Below are positions 50,335 through 58,473 of a stretch of 64,000 nt of DNA, in pieces. The notes under the pieces were generated by a model. The model was not told the DNA's origin and did no database searches. It was given only the letters and a program-made list of their open reading frames with translations. The position numbers were made by a program, and so were the translations under genes. The stretch is from NCBI RefSeq assembly GCF_037969725.1, contig NZ_CP150203.1, forward strand, positions 4,728,001 to 4,792,000, read 5' to 3'. This DNA is from Paenibacillus sp. FSL W8-0426. GTDB lineage: Bacteria; Bacillota; Bacilli; Paenibacillales; Paenibacillaceae. The first letter of the stretch is position 1; every line of letters begins with the position of its first letter.

Positions 50335-51324
50335 TTACATGATTCGACGATATGCGGCAATACTATGTTGCAGTCTCATGAAAATATTTCTTCGTGTGGC
50401 AGCTTTTACCGTCGCCTCAATCGCACTCACCCCCCGCACCTCGTTCGCATCCTTCGCACCGCCCGGCCACCTCACGTCATATACCGCGCAATACCCGCGC
50501 ATCTTAGCCGCAATCTCCTCGCGTAACTTCTCGCCAGCCGCGTCATTATCCGTTCCGATCACGATCTCACTCGCAGGCGACATACGCAGCATCTCCGCCT
50601 GGTTATCCGTAAGCGTAGACCCGCCGACCGCCACCGCAGGAAATCCGCAGCTCCATAAATACATCGCATCCGTCTCGCTCTCCGTGATGATCACACGTTT
50701 GATTCCGCGCGCATAAACGAGGTGGATTCCGTAAATCATGTTGCGGACAGGCGCGCCGCCCTTCGCATACCAAAACGCCTTTGACCACGTTGCCCGCCAC
50801 TTTGCGTTGATGGTCACGCCGGCCGGATCGTGCCACGGCATCACAACGGCGTTCTTTGCGCCATCGAATCCGCAGTTAAACATCCGCTGGACTTCCGGAC
50901 TTATCCCGCGCTCAGTAAGGTACGGGACCTCCTCGGCTACATACGCGCTAACATCGATCGGCTTCGGACGCTCCGGTAAGCTCGGCGGCTTTAGCTTGAC
51001 GCGCAGTTTCGGCGGGCCAGTTTCCGCTACCTCTCCCGTGGTTAGCTCTTCGCGCGCCTCTTCGTACGTGATGTTCCGGAGAAACGCGTAGAGCTTGACG
51101 GGTCCGCCGCGCGCCCATTCCGGGTCCTTTGCGCCGGCATCCCGCCAGCAACCGAAGTCATCGCGGTCGGGATCGATAATAACGCTAAAGGAAGGCGTCT
51201 TATCTTCGCGGAGTCCAAACGGTGACGAAGCGTTAAGGCGGCCGCGATTATTCGGTTGGACATTGCGCCAATCGTACGAATCGAGTGCGGCGAGAAACGT
51301 GTCAACGTTTATTACATTAGGCAA
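50335..51324 (-). CDS. DnaG-like primase (Toprim), zinc ligands absent
   Basis: 329-residue primase. Toprim motifs are IITESETDAMYLWS (Glu) and VIGTDNDAAGEKLREE (Asp-x-Asp). The N-terminal SSPFGLREDKTPSFSVI followed by FGCWRDAG aligns with the CHC2 zinc domain but most metal-binding Cys/His are replaced, so it may not bind zinc. TTG start has AAAGGAGG eight bases upstream. Forms a replication set with the helicase and loader upstream. Confidence 0.85.
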   Translation of the reverse strand: MPNVINVDTFLAALDSYDWRNVQPNNRGRLNASSPFGLREDKTPSFSVIIDPDRDDFGCWRDAGAKDPEWARGGPVKLYAFLRNITYEEAREELTTGEVAETGPPKLRVKLKPPSLPERPKPIDVSAYVAEEVPYLTERGISPEVQRMFNCGFDGAKNAVVMPWHDPAGVTINAKWRATWSKAFWYAKGGAPVRNMIYGIHLVYARGIKRVIITESETDAMYLWSCGFPAVAVGGSTLTDNQAEMLRMSPASEIVIGTDNDAAGEKLREEIAAKMRGYCAVYDVRWPGGAKDANEVRGVSAIEATVKAATRRNIFMRLQHSIAAYRRIM

Positions 51325-51358
51325 GGTTTCGGCCTCCTTTCCTATTGCTCGACTATGA

Positions 51359-51428
51359 AAAACGTGTTATAGTGAGAGTAAATATCAATTCACGTTTTGT
51401 GTATTTTCATCCTAATACACGATTCGTG
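51359..51428. promoter_or_regulatory. Operator-like inverted repeats between primase and XRE gene
   Basis: AAAACGTG (51359) pairs with CACGTTTT (51391); GTGTATT (51399) pairs with AATACAC (51414); CACGATTCGTG (51418-51428) is a short palindrome. They share CACG half-sites and lie between divergent genes, the usual pattern of a repressor's operators. A minus-strand TTGACT-17-TAGGAT promoter for the primase is possible here. Confidence 0.6.
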
Positions 51429-51449
51429 AAGAGTCAAGGAGAAATTTGC

Positions 51450-51668
51450 ATGAGTTATGAAGAGATCGTTGCAAGAAATGTCCGCTTTCTTATTGAGCAG
51501 AACAACATAGAGCAAAAGGAACTTTCCGCTGCGCTTGGCATATCCCCGCAAAGCCTAAACAACTATCTTTCTGGGACTCGCAAGTTTCCAATTGGACTAA
51601 TTCCTGTGGTTGCTGATTACTTTGAGGTATCTATAGATTTCTTATACGGCCGCGAGGAGAAGCGGTAA
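51450..51668 (+). CDS. XRE-family repressor-like regulator
   Basis: 72-residue helix-turn-helix protein (NNIEQKELSAALGISPQSLN, then NNYLSGTRKF) with a C-terminal VADYFEVSIDFLYGREE, typical of Cro/CI-type small regulators. ATG at 51450 has AAGGAGA upstream; a longer frame from 51345 is rejected. It is a third plus-strand XRE gene, sitting inside the replication operon with its own operators, and ends directly at the helicase stop codon. Confidence 0.82.
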   Translation: MSYEEIVARNVRFLIEQNNIEQKELSAALGISPQSLNNYLSGTRKFPIGLIPVVADYFEVSIDFLYGREEKR

Positions 51669-53024
51669 TTAAAACCCGCTCACTCCCGCAAACTGCTGCG
51701 CTTGTGTCCTCGTATCGGGCTCCCGTAGGACTCCGTAATCCATAAGCGCGAGCAACTCGATTACGAACCCCTCGCCTCCATTACGACCCTTTTCAATACC
51801 CAACTTTCCGATACCATTCGCAGCGTCAAACGCGAACAAATTCGTCGCGATTTCGAGCACGGCCTTCGTCGTCTTTACCTGATCGCGTTTAGGCGGCTTT
51901 ACCTCGCGTGCTGCTCCGTCTTCCGTATCCTGGCGCTCCGTATTCGCTTGGATCGTATAAATCCCTACGACATCATGCGCGCCGATAATCGTTTCCAACC
52001 TTCGCGCCGCCTGTTCCGCAGCTCCGCCGGTTGTCTTGTTTGAGTTGCGCCCGTATACGTCGGACAGTCCGTAGAACGGATCGACGACCACGACGTCAAT
52101 TTCGGGATGGTCCGCTAGTTCCCTGTCCAACTCGTCCAATGTCCGCGTTAACTCGCCGTCCCCTTTCGCCTGCAGGATCAGATTGCCCGGATAATAATCG
52201 TTAATCTTCGCGGCAAAATCGAGTACGTACGCTTCCACTTCGCCGTCTAGCGCACCAGCCAGCAAACCTTTGTTGGGGACGCCGACCTTGACGTTATGTT
52301 CCTCGGATGTAAGCGCCTCCTCCCACGCGGTTGCAATCGATAGTAGCCGCGCCATCCACGAATACCACTTAACTTCGTAGGATTTGACGAGCACGTTAGC
52401 ACCTTGCCGCAATAACGCGTCGACGATGACTGCGGACAGGTACGTTTTGCCGCGTCCGGACTCCGCCATAATTCCGTAAACATCGCCCGAATATAGGCCG
52501 CCAATCTCTGCGTTAAGTGATTCGAAAGGCGTGCGCCAAAGCTTAAACGACTTGCCGAGTTTACGCTGTTCGTATTCATGCGCGAACATTGTCGCGAGGT
52601 CAGAAAAGGAATTACCTACCTTCCCAAGAACACCCGTTCGTGTATCCATTTTAATCCGCGCAAGACGGTCGGTCAAGCTATTAATAAAAGCCTCTGTCGG
52701 CAATGTGCTGTACGCCTGCGTGAACTCCGCGCTGTTGATATATTCCGCCAGTTCCCGTTTTCCGGCCGCGTCTTTAAGCTCACCCGCCAGGTATTCGAAC
52801 GAGTCCGTTACCTCCGGGATGTACTCAATATTCCGTGTACTCGCGACAAAGGTTGCAAGTGAGGGCGCTGATCCTCCGTTTTCAGCCGCGTATTTCATTA
52901 CGAAGTCATATGCGGCTTGTTCGGGCAATGTTCCGAAATCAGAACGTTTGATGTTGTATTTATGCAGCGCGTCAACCCGGCCGCTGTCGACGATCTTGGA
53001 TAGTAGTTGCTGTCCCGCGATCAA
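51669..53024 (-). CDS. DnaB-like replicative helicase
   Basis: 451-residue helicase. An N-terminal helical domain (LLSKIVDSGRVDALHKYNIK) is followed by the RecA-like core: Walker A GIMAESGRGKTYLSAV (about 182-197), Walker B IDVVVVDPFYGLSDVYG, and a motif with TIQANTERQ. C-terminus ends with LMDYGVLREPDTR. TTG start with TGGAGGTG upstream. Works with the loader (53263) and primase (50335). Confidence 0.9.
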   Translation of the reverse strand: MIAGQQLLSKIVDSGRVDALHKYNIKRSDFGTLPEQAAYDFVMKYAAENGGSAPSLATFVASTRNIEYIPEVTDSFEYLAGELKDAAGKRELAEYINSAEFTQAYSTLPTEAFINSLTDRLARIKMDTRTGVLGKVGNSFSDLATMFAHEYEQRKLGKSFKLWRTPFESLNAEIGGLYSGDVYGIMAESGRGKTYLSAVIVDALLRQGANVLVKSYEVKWYSWMARLLSIATAWEEALTSEEHNVKVGVPNKGLLAGALDGEVEAYVLDFAAKINDYYPGNLILQAKGDGELTRTLDELDRELADHPEIDVVVVDPFYGLSDVYGRNSNKTTGGAAEQAARRLETIIGAHDVVGIYTIQANTERQDTEDGAAREVKPPKRDQVKTTKAVLEIATNLFAFDAANGIGKLGIEKGRNGGEGFVIELLALMDYGVLREPDTRTQAQQFAGVSGF

Positions 53025-53262
53025 TAGATATACACCTCCATTTGTACACTGGCTTACGATTTTACGTCAACTCTCGTTTAGGTCAAATTTCCCAACCCAC
53101 CCCTTCGACACCAATACCAGTTAACGTAAATAATTGGACACATTTAGGTAAAATATCGGTAAAAGTGTGACGCCTCCCGCAGCGAATTGGTCGCATTTTG
53201 TCGACGACCGACCGTTAGTTATACGCACATCTCCCGAATGCTCCCGAAATCTCCATTTTACG
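53025..53262. other. Intergenic stretch upstream of helicase
   Basis: About 240 bases with no convincing gene. A partial match to the promoter-like element (TTGGACACATTTAGG on the plus strand near 53135) is seen, but the second TGTCC block is missing. It probably holds the ribosome binding site and weak promoter of the helicase gene. Confidence 0.4.
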
Positions 53263-54042
53263 TCATTGCGCTCGTTTTAAGCCGCGATGACTTGATCCGA
53301 CAAACGATAGCTCGATCGTCATGTCACGTATACGATCCACGAGTCGCGGACTTATTTCGGCAAACACCGTATTCAAGTCGTCGAGCGCTACATTGGACGT
53401 GTACACCGTGATCAATTCGTTTGTCTCGCGGTGGTTAATAATTGCGTGTAAATCGCCGCGAAATCCTTCGCTTGCATCGCGTACGCCAATATCGTCGAGC
53501 ACCACGAAAGGTGCCGCTTTGGCCGCCGCCATCCGGTTGTAATATTGGCGCGCGGCCGGTTCCGCAATGTCGTCGGGCACGCGCGGTCGATTGAACTCGT
53601 TATATAACGTTTGCCAATCGTTCACATCGAGAAAGTACGCGGGCCGATCCAACGCTTGCCTATTGCGCTGGATAGATCCGATATAGTGTCGCGTAATATA
53701 CTCGATGAGGACTGCGGCCGCCGTCGTTGTCTTGCCGGTGCCTGGCGCGTCACTGTACAGATACAGCGATTTGATACGTTCGGTCGGCGCACCCTCAAAT
53801 TGGCGCACGAACGTTTTGACATACGCGTCTAGCTGCCGATATACACGCGCCTGCTCCGTCCTGGCTGGCGAATTGGCAAGCGTAACCCCGCGATAGCCTG
53901 CCGGTAGGTTTGCCGCGCCTACACGTCCGCCTGCGCCGTTTAAGCCGTGCATTGCGAGATATGACGGACATATTGGCGTACATTGCGCGGAGCCGGCCAG
54001 CGAGCAGTGTGCGGCCAGTGCGCATTTATTTGCGTTGGACAA
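53263..54042 (-). CDS. DnaC-like helicase loader (AAA+)
   Basis: 259-residue AAA+ ATPase. Walker A SDAPGTGKTTTAA (about 97-109), Walker B FVVLDDIGV, sensor 1 ELITVYTSNV and an arginine finger region SPRLVDRIRDM. The N-terminus has a Cys/His cluster (CALAAHCSLAG, then CTPICPSY) that may bind zinc. TTG start at 54042 is chosen because AAAGGAGG lies seven bases upstream. It loads the DnaB-like helicase. Confidence 0.85.
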   Translation of the reverse strand: MSNANKCALAAHCSLAGSAQCTPICPSYLAMHGLNGAGGRVGAANLPAGYRGVTLANSPARTEQARVYRQLDAYVKTFVRQFEGAPTERIKSLYLYSDAPGTGKTTTAAAVLIEYITRHYIGSIQRNRQALDRPAYFLDVNDWQTLYNEFNRPRVPDDIAEPAARQYYNRMAAAKAAPFVVLDDIGVRDASEGFRGDLHAIINHRETNELITVYTSNVALDDLNTVFAEISPRLVDRIRDMTIELSFVGSSHRGLKRAQ

Positions 54043-54059
54043 TTGCGTTCCTCCTTTCA

Positions 54060-54305
54060 TTAGTTCGGCGAGACGATACCAAATATCACGCAACCTTCCG
54101 GAACATAAGCAGGTTCGTCAAGTACGTACGAAATCCGTCGTAACACGGACTGCCCGCTATACTCTCCAGTATCTGGGTTATACTCGCGCAAATGTACGTA
54201 ATCGCCTTCTGAGTATGGACGGTCGTTCTTTCGTACTTCGAACGTCTTTCGTCCGGAAGCTACCGCGTCAAAATACGGCTGTACAAGTTTAAGATCGTGC
54301 GTCAT
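54060..54305 (-). CDS. DUF3850 (ASCH-like) protein
   Basis: 81-residue protein: HDLKLVQPYFDAVASGRKTF, then EVRKNDRPYSEGDYVHLREY and a final VIFGIV. This is the typical DUF3850/ASCH fold, expected to bind RNA or modified nucleotides. Often found near phage replication genes. Coupled with the loader gene by TAATG. Confidence 0.85.
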   Translation of the reverse strand: MTHDLKLVQPYFDAVASGRKTFEVRKNDRPYSEGDYVHLREYNPDTGEYSGQSVLRRISYVLDEPAYVPEGCVIFGIVSPN

Positions 54306-54474
54306 TTTTCCACTCTCCCTTCCGCTCGGCCTCCGTCATGCCGGCGCCATTCATCGACGCATAATGGGCGCCAACCCATTTGACCGCGAGCTGATCCGGT
54401 GTGTACCGTCGGCCTGCGTTCGATATGACCGTGTGGCCTTGTGCGCTGGCATGCGCTGCTTCGAGAATGTTCAT
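54289..54474 (-). CDS. Small phage protein of unknown function
   Basis: 61-residue protein (LEAAHASAQGHTVISNAGRR). A weak GGCGGTGAG precedes the ATG. Overlaps DUF3850 by 17 bases. Possibly related to Thoeris/phage small proteins of the Ea-type, but no family is certain. Confidence 0.55.
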   Translation of the reverse strand: MNILEAAHASAQGHTVISNAGRRYTPDQLAVKWVGAHYASMNGAGMTEAERKGEWKNDARS

Positions 54475-54537
54475 GCTCTCACCGCCTGGTATAGAAGTTT
54501 ATCATATATCATTTGGTCACGGGAACTTAACTTACGG

Positions 54538-54942
54538 CTACATCAAATCGATAATCTCATCGTCGGTCAATCCGTTGTTAGGCGAATAATTATCGTGTTT
54601 CTCTGCGCGTTTCCTCTCCGCAAGCACCCTCGGCATTATCTGCGGAAGCATATACGCAACCAGGAACCCCGCCGTCAATTGCGGATACTGCAGCGTTGGC
54701 TTATATTCGCGGAATGCTCGCGTTATTATCTCGCGCAGGGCTTCCGCTCCATACTCGGTTAGTGCGCGCTTTATGACGCCTTGCTCGAACGTCCAGCCGC
54801 GCAAGGGAACGTAGATGTCAACGTTAAAGTGTTCGCGGTTGAGATCGGCGACCATTGCGTGAACCGTGCGGACGTTCCAGTGCTCAGGCGGCAGGTTACG
54901 CCAGTCCTTTCGTTGGTCTGCCGTGATTTTAGCGCGTGGCAT
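54538..54942 (-). CDS. Putative replication-associated protein
   Basis: 134-residue protein beginning PRAKITADQRKDWRNLPPEH, then a helical core and an acidic end (TDDEIIDLM). ATG at 54942 has GGAGGTG upstream. It lies directly before the loader and helicase genes and may be a helicase-loading partner or initiator accessory protein. Family not recognised. Confidence 0.6.
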   Translation of the reverse strand: MPRAKITADQRKDWRNLPPEHWNVRTVHAMVADLNREHFNVDIYVPLRGWTFEQGVIKRALTEYGAEALREIITRAFREYKPTLQYPQLTAGFLVAYMLPQIMPRVLAERKRAEKHDNYSPNNGLTDDEIIDLM

Positions 54943-55534
54943 CGACGGACACCTCCGGGAACAGTAGCGGTCGAAGTTCGCGCACCAGCCGGCGTGCATA
55001 CGACCGGTCTTGGAATACGGGAGTTCCTACGCACACTCCGCCATCCCAACGAGCGACATCGTTCTGTGCCTTCGCGTAAATTTCGCCGAGCAACTCCTGC
55101 AGGGATAGTCCCTCTTCGCCTGTCTCGGTTGTTGCAGGCGGCGATTCAAGATTTCGAACGTGTAAGCGCGCACCGAAGACCATATAGTCCATTCCGCTTG
55201 ACATTTGAGTCCGCGCAATCCTGCCGTCATCCAACGCGGACACAAGCGCCTTGAGCCATCGTTCGGCTTCGATCGCTCTTCTGATAGCACCCGGCCAGCC
55301 TTCGCGTGACTCTAATATAAACGCCATGTTAAGGTCATCCGGTGGCGAGCCCGCGCTTGACGTTTGGTCGTAAATGTCCGGGCTAATTCCGAAGTCCATG
55401 ACGCAGACTCCGTCGCGATCTACAACGCTGCCGTTGTCATCGTCGGAAACTGTGACGTACCGCCAATGTCCAGGCGTTGCCGCCTCGCACAGCGCAAGGT
55501 CTGCGTGTAGATCACGTTTGTATTCGTTTGTCAT
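54929..55534 (-). CDS. Ead/Ea22-like phage protein
   Basis: 201-residue protein with LALCEAATPGHWRYVTVSDD near residue 12 and an IRRAIEAERWLKALVSAL helix near 90, the layout of Ead/Ea22-like accessory proteins. ATG at 55534 has ACGGAGGTGG upstream; the frame is open to 55867, but the upstream part is AT-rich and made of DNA repeats. Function unknown. Confidence 0.65.
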   Translation of the reverse strand: MTNEYKRDLHADLALCEAATPGHWRYVTVSDDDNGSVVDRDGVCVMDFGISPDIYDQTSSAGSPPDDLNMAFILESREGWPGAIRRAIEAERWLKALVSALDDGRIARTQMSSGMDYMVFGARLHVRNLESPPATTETGEEGLSLQELLGEIYAKAQNDVARWDGGVCVGTPVFQDRSYARRLVRELRPLLFPEVSVDATR

Positions 55535-56033
55535 TCGTTGCCACCTCCGTAGTATACGTGGACTAGCGTATTTTGGTAAAACGCCATATTCGGCGATTGC
55601 GTGTTTGCGCGCTGATTTCGTGTCGATAGGCAAAAGCCGTATATTTTCGGCTTCATAACGAAAATTTTCTGCTTGATGTCGAAATATTTCGGCTTTATGC
55701 AACTTTTCGGCTAATACCTGATTACCCGATATTTGTGTCTGATCTCTCGTATTCTTCCGTATTCTTGCATTTACGTAGAATTTCAAATCCCGTTGAAAAC
55801 TCGTACACCTAACGTACCATTGATTGGAATTAGACGCGAACGAGATAGGAAGCGAGCCAGCGAGCATTCAGGAGATATTTCCAGGATCGGAGTTGTTTCA
55901 ATTGAAATATTCGGACTATTTTCGGATTTTGTTTAAAGTTCCCACTAGTGTATAGTAGAAAATTTTCCCTTTGATATAGTTCGAAATCTAAGTTATTTCC
56001 CGACATTTCCCGGACTGATCTCCTGTTGAAAAC
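55535..56033. other. AT-rich non-coding stretch with repeats
   Basis: About 500 bases with no supported gene. It carries the 21-bp repeats at 55641-55715, two further CCGAAAATA-like motifs near 55905-55925, and a short repeat of GTTGAAAACTC (near 55795 and 56025). Possibly an origin or transcription control region of the operon at 54-56 kb. Confidence 0.55.
55641..55715. repeat. Four imperfect repeats of TTTTCGGCTTNAT, 21-bp period
   Basis: Core C residues at 55648, 55669, 55690 and 55708 give periods of 21, 21 and 18 bases. On the minus strand the motif reads AAGCCGAAAATAT. A two-helical-turn period fits repeated protein binding on one DNA face; the same period would also give a heptad peptide repeat if translated. 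Confidence 0.65.
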
Positions 56034-56405
56034 TCACGCATTCACTCCGACGACTTTAACTTCGAGCGTGTCCAGCGCATATCGGATTCCATTAGCGTAA
56101 TGCACTTCATACGCGTCACAGCTCGCCATTGCGCTAACGTATTCGTCGTAGATATCGTCAAGCTTCTTTTCGTATTTCTCCTCCTCCGTAAGCTCTCGCT
56201 CGTACCCGTTAACCAACGCGGCCAGCATCGTGTCGAACGGAATAGCACGCAATGCCTCCGCTTCCTTAACGCGACATTCTGCTCTTCCACCAGTAGACCG
56301 CAGCAGGAGTATATTCTCGTTACTGTACGGAACATCCCCGGCACGTAAAGCCTCGATCGCATCCGCAACCTCTTCGGGAATTACGGGTTTGTTAACGTTA
56401 CTCAT
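56034..56405 (-). CDS. DUF1642-like phage protein
   Basis: 123-residue protein. C-terminal half EKKLDDIYDEYVSAMASCDA, then YANGIRYALDTLEVKVVGVN, resembles small early phage proteins of the DUF1642 type. ATG at 56405 has GAAGGAG nine bases upstream. Function unknown. Confidence 0.6.
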   Translation of the reverse strand: MSNVNKPVIPEEVADAIEALRAGDVPYSNENILLLRSTGGRAECRVKEAEALRAIPFDTMLAALVNGYERELTEEEKYEKKLDDIYDEYVSAMASCDAYEVHYANGIRYALDTLEVKVVGVNA

Positions 56406-56481
56406 TTGCGTCATCTCCTTCGTTTTGTTTACGGTAATGGTCGAGTATACCGTCGACCGTTTCGAATGTTACGTTATCCAT
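56398..56481 (-). CDS. Tiny acidic peptide
   Basis: 27-residue peptide (MDNVTFETVDGILDHYRKQN). ATG at 56481 has AAGGAGG upstream, and its end carries the ribosome binding site of the next gene, so it may work by translational coupling. Confidence 0.5.
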   Translation of the reverse strand: MDNVTFETVDGILDHYRKQNEGDDANE

Positions 56482-56493
56482 CGTTAATCCTCC

Positions 56494-57276
56494 TTAGCTC
56501 GCGAGTAACCGCTCAATGTACGCTACTCCACGCGCGGTCACCATTGTTACAGGCAGCGTAAATTTCACCTCGTCGTTACCTTTTACCGTTTGCTTTACGG
56601 TGAAGTACCCTTCGTTGACAAAGCGCTGATATGGCTTGTTGCCGCTCATCAAAATGTTTCTATCGCGCAGTTCCGCATACAACCTATTACGCCCCCACCC
56701 GAGAGACTTAGCGACATCGCCCATCGTCTGCAGACCGTCAGCGGAAATGAACGTGTCAAATGCTTCAACTTTCGGAGCCTGTTCCGTTACCTTTTCCGCA
56801 AGTAACAGCCGCTCCGTCTCGATACGCTCCATTTCCTCACGCTCCTGAATCCAACGTTTGGCGCGCGCAATGGGATCGTCGATCGCGTAGGAAGGTGCGG
56901 AGAGTTGTTGGAGTTGCGCCGCCATCTGCTTAAACTGCTCAATGAAGCGTACCTTCATCTTCATCGCGGCAGGAGTGACGTAGGACATCGCTATAATGGC
57001 GAATCCGTCTTCGGTCATGACGTACTTTTGATATGTTTGGCCGTTTTGTGGGTGTGTATAAGGGGTCTCCCCAAAGTTGGTGATACCCCACTCTGTTTCT
57101 CCCGCTTCCGATAACTTAGATAATTGTTGCCTAATGTCCCGTAATACATGATCGTGCTTTTTATCAAATACCCGAGCCACCGTCAAACTATCCGTTAATA
57201 CTCGGCCGTTATCGATGAATACCCATTGCTGTCCTATAGTCACTTCGTTCATCTCCTCCCGTAATTTAACCGTCAT
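56494..57276 (-). CDS. Rha/ANT-type antirepressor-like protein
   Basis: 260-residue protein. The N-terminal Rha domain (about 28-115) has VARVFDKKHDHVLRDIRQ, then TYQKYVMTEDGFAIIAMSYV; the C-terminal KilAC/ANT domain (about 150-260) has SADGLQTMGDVAKSLGWGRN and RLYAELRDRNIL. Such two-domain proteins are phage antirepressors or regulators of lysogeny. ATG at 57276 has GGAGAGG upstream. Confidence 0.9.
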   Translation of the reverse strand: MTVKLREEMNEVTIGQQWVFIDNGRVLTDSLTVARVFDKKHDHVLRDIRQQLSKLSEAGETEWGITNFGETPYTHPQNGQTYQKYVMTEDGFAIIAMSYVTPAAMKMKVRFIEQFKQMAAQLQQLSAPSYAIDDPIARAKRWIQEREEMERIETERLLLAEKVTEQAPKVEAFDTFISADGLQTMGDVAKSLGWGRNRLYAELRDRNILMSGNKPYQRFVNEGYFTVKQTVKGNDEVKFTLPVTMVTARGVAYIERLLAS

Positions 57277-57322
57277 TTTAGCGCCTCTCCTTGTTACCCT
57301 ACCGAATACTCTCCCGCGCCCT

Positions 57323-57673
57323 CTAAGCGCCTATTTTGACGGTAATTTCAGGCGATAATCCACCGTTAATGGCCGCGACAATCACCGCCGTCGTCTCCCG
57401 CAAAGCCGCGCTAAGTTCCGCCAGGCTTGCCGGCTCGAACTCCGAAACCACGCGCATCCTCAAGCGATCAATAAGCGCAGTCAGGCCCGCCGTGCTGTGC
57501 GAATACCACGCAATGTCCGTCCACTCTTCACGGATTGGCGGCGGGGCCTCGCCTTCCTGCGCCTTGTAGCCGGGCGCTTTCGTAGGGTCGACGAGTTTGC
57601 GTTGCGTAAGGATGAACTGCGTACCGTCCGAGCGGATGCCGTAATCTTGCGTGATTTTAACGTTGTTTTTCAC
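57323..57673 (-). CDS. DUF5405-like phage protein
   Basis: 116-residue protein with NVKITQDYGIRSDGTQFIL, WTDIAWYSHSTAGLTALIDR, the layout of DUF5405-like small phage proteins. GTG start overlaps the stop of the preceding tiny membrane gene. Function unknown. Confidence 0.65.
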   Translation of the reverse strand: MKNNVKITQDYGIRSDGTQFILTQRKLVDPTKAPGYKAQEGEAPPPIREEWTDIAWYSHSTAGLTALIDRLRMRVVSEFEPASLAELSAALRETTAVIVAAINGGLSPEITVKIGA

Positions 57674-57768
57674 TTCGGAACACCTCCGGGTATATTTGTG
57701 ACTAGCGACGCGATTATTACGGAGATTCCAAGGACGTAGGCGACGATGATCGCGTCAATACGTTTCAT
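57670..57768 (-). CDS. Tiny membrane peptide
   Basis: 32-residue peptide (RIDAIIVAYVLGISVIIASL) with one transmembrane helix. It overlaps the SLOG gene stop by ATGA and shares its stop with the next GTG start, so it is translated as part of a coupled chain. Confidence 0.55.
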   Translation of the reverse strand: MKRIDAIIVAYVLGISVIIASLVTNIPGGVPK

Positions 57769-58298
57769 AGGCGGCCGTCCTTTAACGGATCAATTCGGAT
57801 AATGCGCGGCTTGTGCTCCGCCTTCCTCGCGTACTCTACGCAGTTGCCGGTCCCACCCCTCGTGCCGTCCCATACCGCGATTACGAGCGACGAGTTATCG
57901 ACCATCCAGGCGTTGCGCTTCTGCATCTTCCACGTGGCGTATCCGGGTTCGCACACGTAAGTGACTTCGTCGGCTTGCGCTAGGATATCGAACCAGCGAT
58001 CTTGCGAAGTACCGGGCCACATGCGCTCCTGACCTTCGAATGGGACGGCAGCGATCAAGCGGATGCCTAGACGCGGAGATTGTTCGCGCCACTTCAATAC
58101 GAGTTCCGCCGCGGCCATATCGACGCCGAGCGCCATGCCGGAAATGAACGTCGTGATGCCGAGAGAATCTACCGCGTAATCGATTGCGCGATCCAAGCGG
58201 TCTTTTACGTCGAGCATGATCGCGTTGCTTTCGTCGTAGCCTCCGAGTTTATTCGGACGGTGTCCGGTGAAGCATGCGGTTAGGTTGCGGTTAGGCAT
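57765..58298 (-). CDS. SLOG-family (YpsA/DprA-like) Rossmann protein
   Basis: 177-residue protein. ACFTGHRPNKLGG at the N-terminus and GITTFISGMALGVDMAAAEL form the SLOG Rossmann nucleotide-binding pattern; IAVWDGTRGGTGNCVEYA is the distal motif. SLOG proteins bind nucleotides or DNA and take part in processing or signalling. First gene after a leader with the conserved CGGAGCCGAAAGGCGACGG element. Confidence 0.85.
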   Translation of the reverse strand: MPNRNLTACFTGHRPNKLGGYDESNAIMLDVKDRLDRAIDYAVDSLGITTFISGMALGVDMAAAELVLKWREQSPRLGIRLIAAVPFEGQERMWPGTSQDRWFDILAQADEVTYVCEPGYATWKMQKRNAWMVDNSSLVIAVWDGTRGGTGNCVEYARKAEHKPRIIRIDPLKDGRL

Positions 58299-58362
58299 AA
58301 CGTGATTCCTCCGTTTCTTTATTAAGTGCGTATATGCTCGCGATTCACTTCGTTCATACTCG

Positions 58363-58381
58363 CCGTCGCCTTTCGGCTCCG
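58363..58381 (-). promoter_or_regulatory. Conserved 19-base leader hairpin, second copy
   Basis: CGGAGCCGAAAGGCGACGG on the minus strand, identical to 21987-22005. It lies about 65 bases upstream of the SLOG gene. Followed by a second short hairpin containing GAACGAAGTGAATCGCG. The surrounding 58.30-58.47 kb holds no gene. Confidence 0.6.
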
Positions 58382-58473
58382 TATTACTTATCCGCGCGGA
58401 TAAATATGTTCATAATCACCCCTTCCCGCGAGGTTTAGATTGCGAAGCAAGATCAACCAAAGCGGTATGTTTT

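Noticed and set aside
53101..53160. Fourth copy of the TGTCC promoter-like element
   Set aside because: Only the GGACAC block next to an A/T-rich stretch is present; the TTGGGACATCG block at the fixed 12-base distance is missing.
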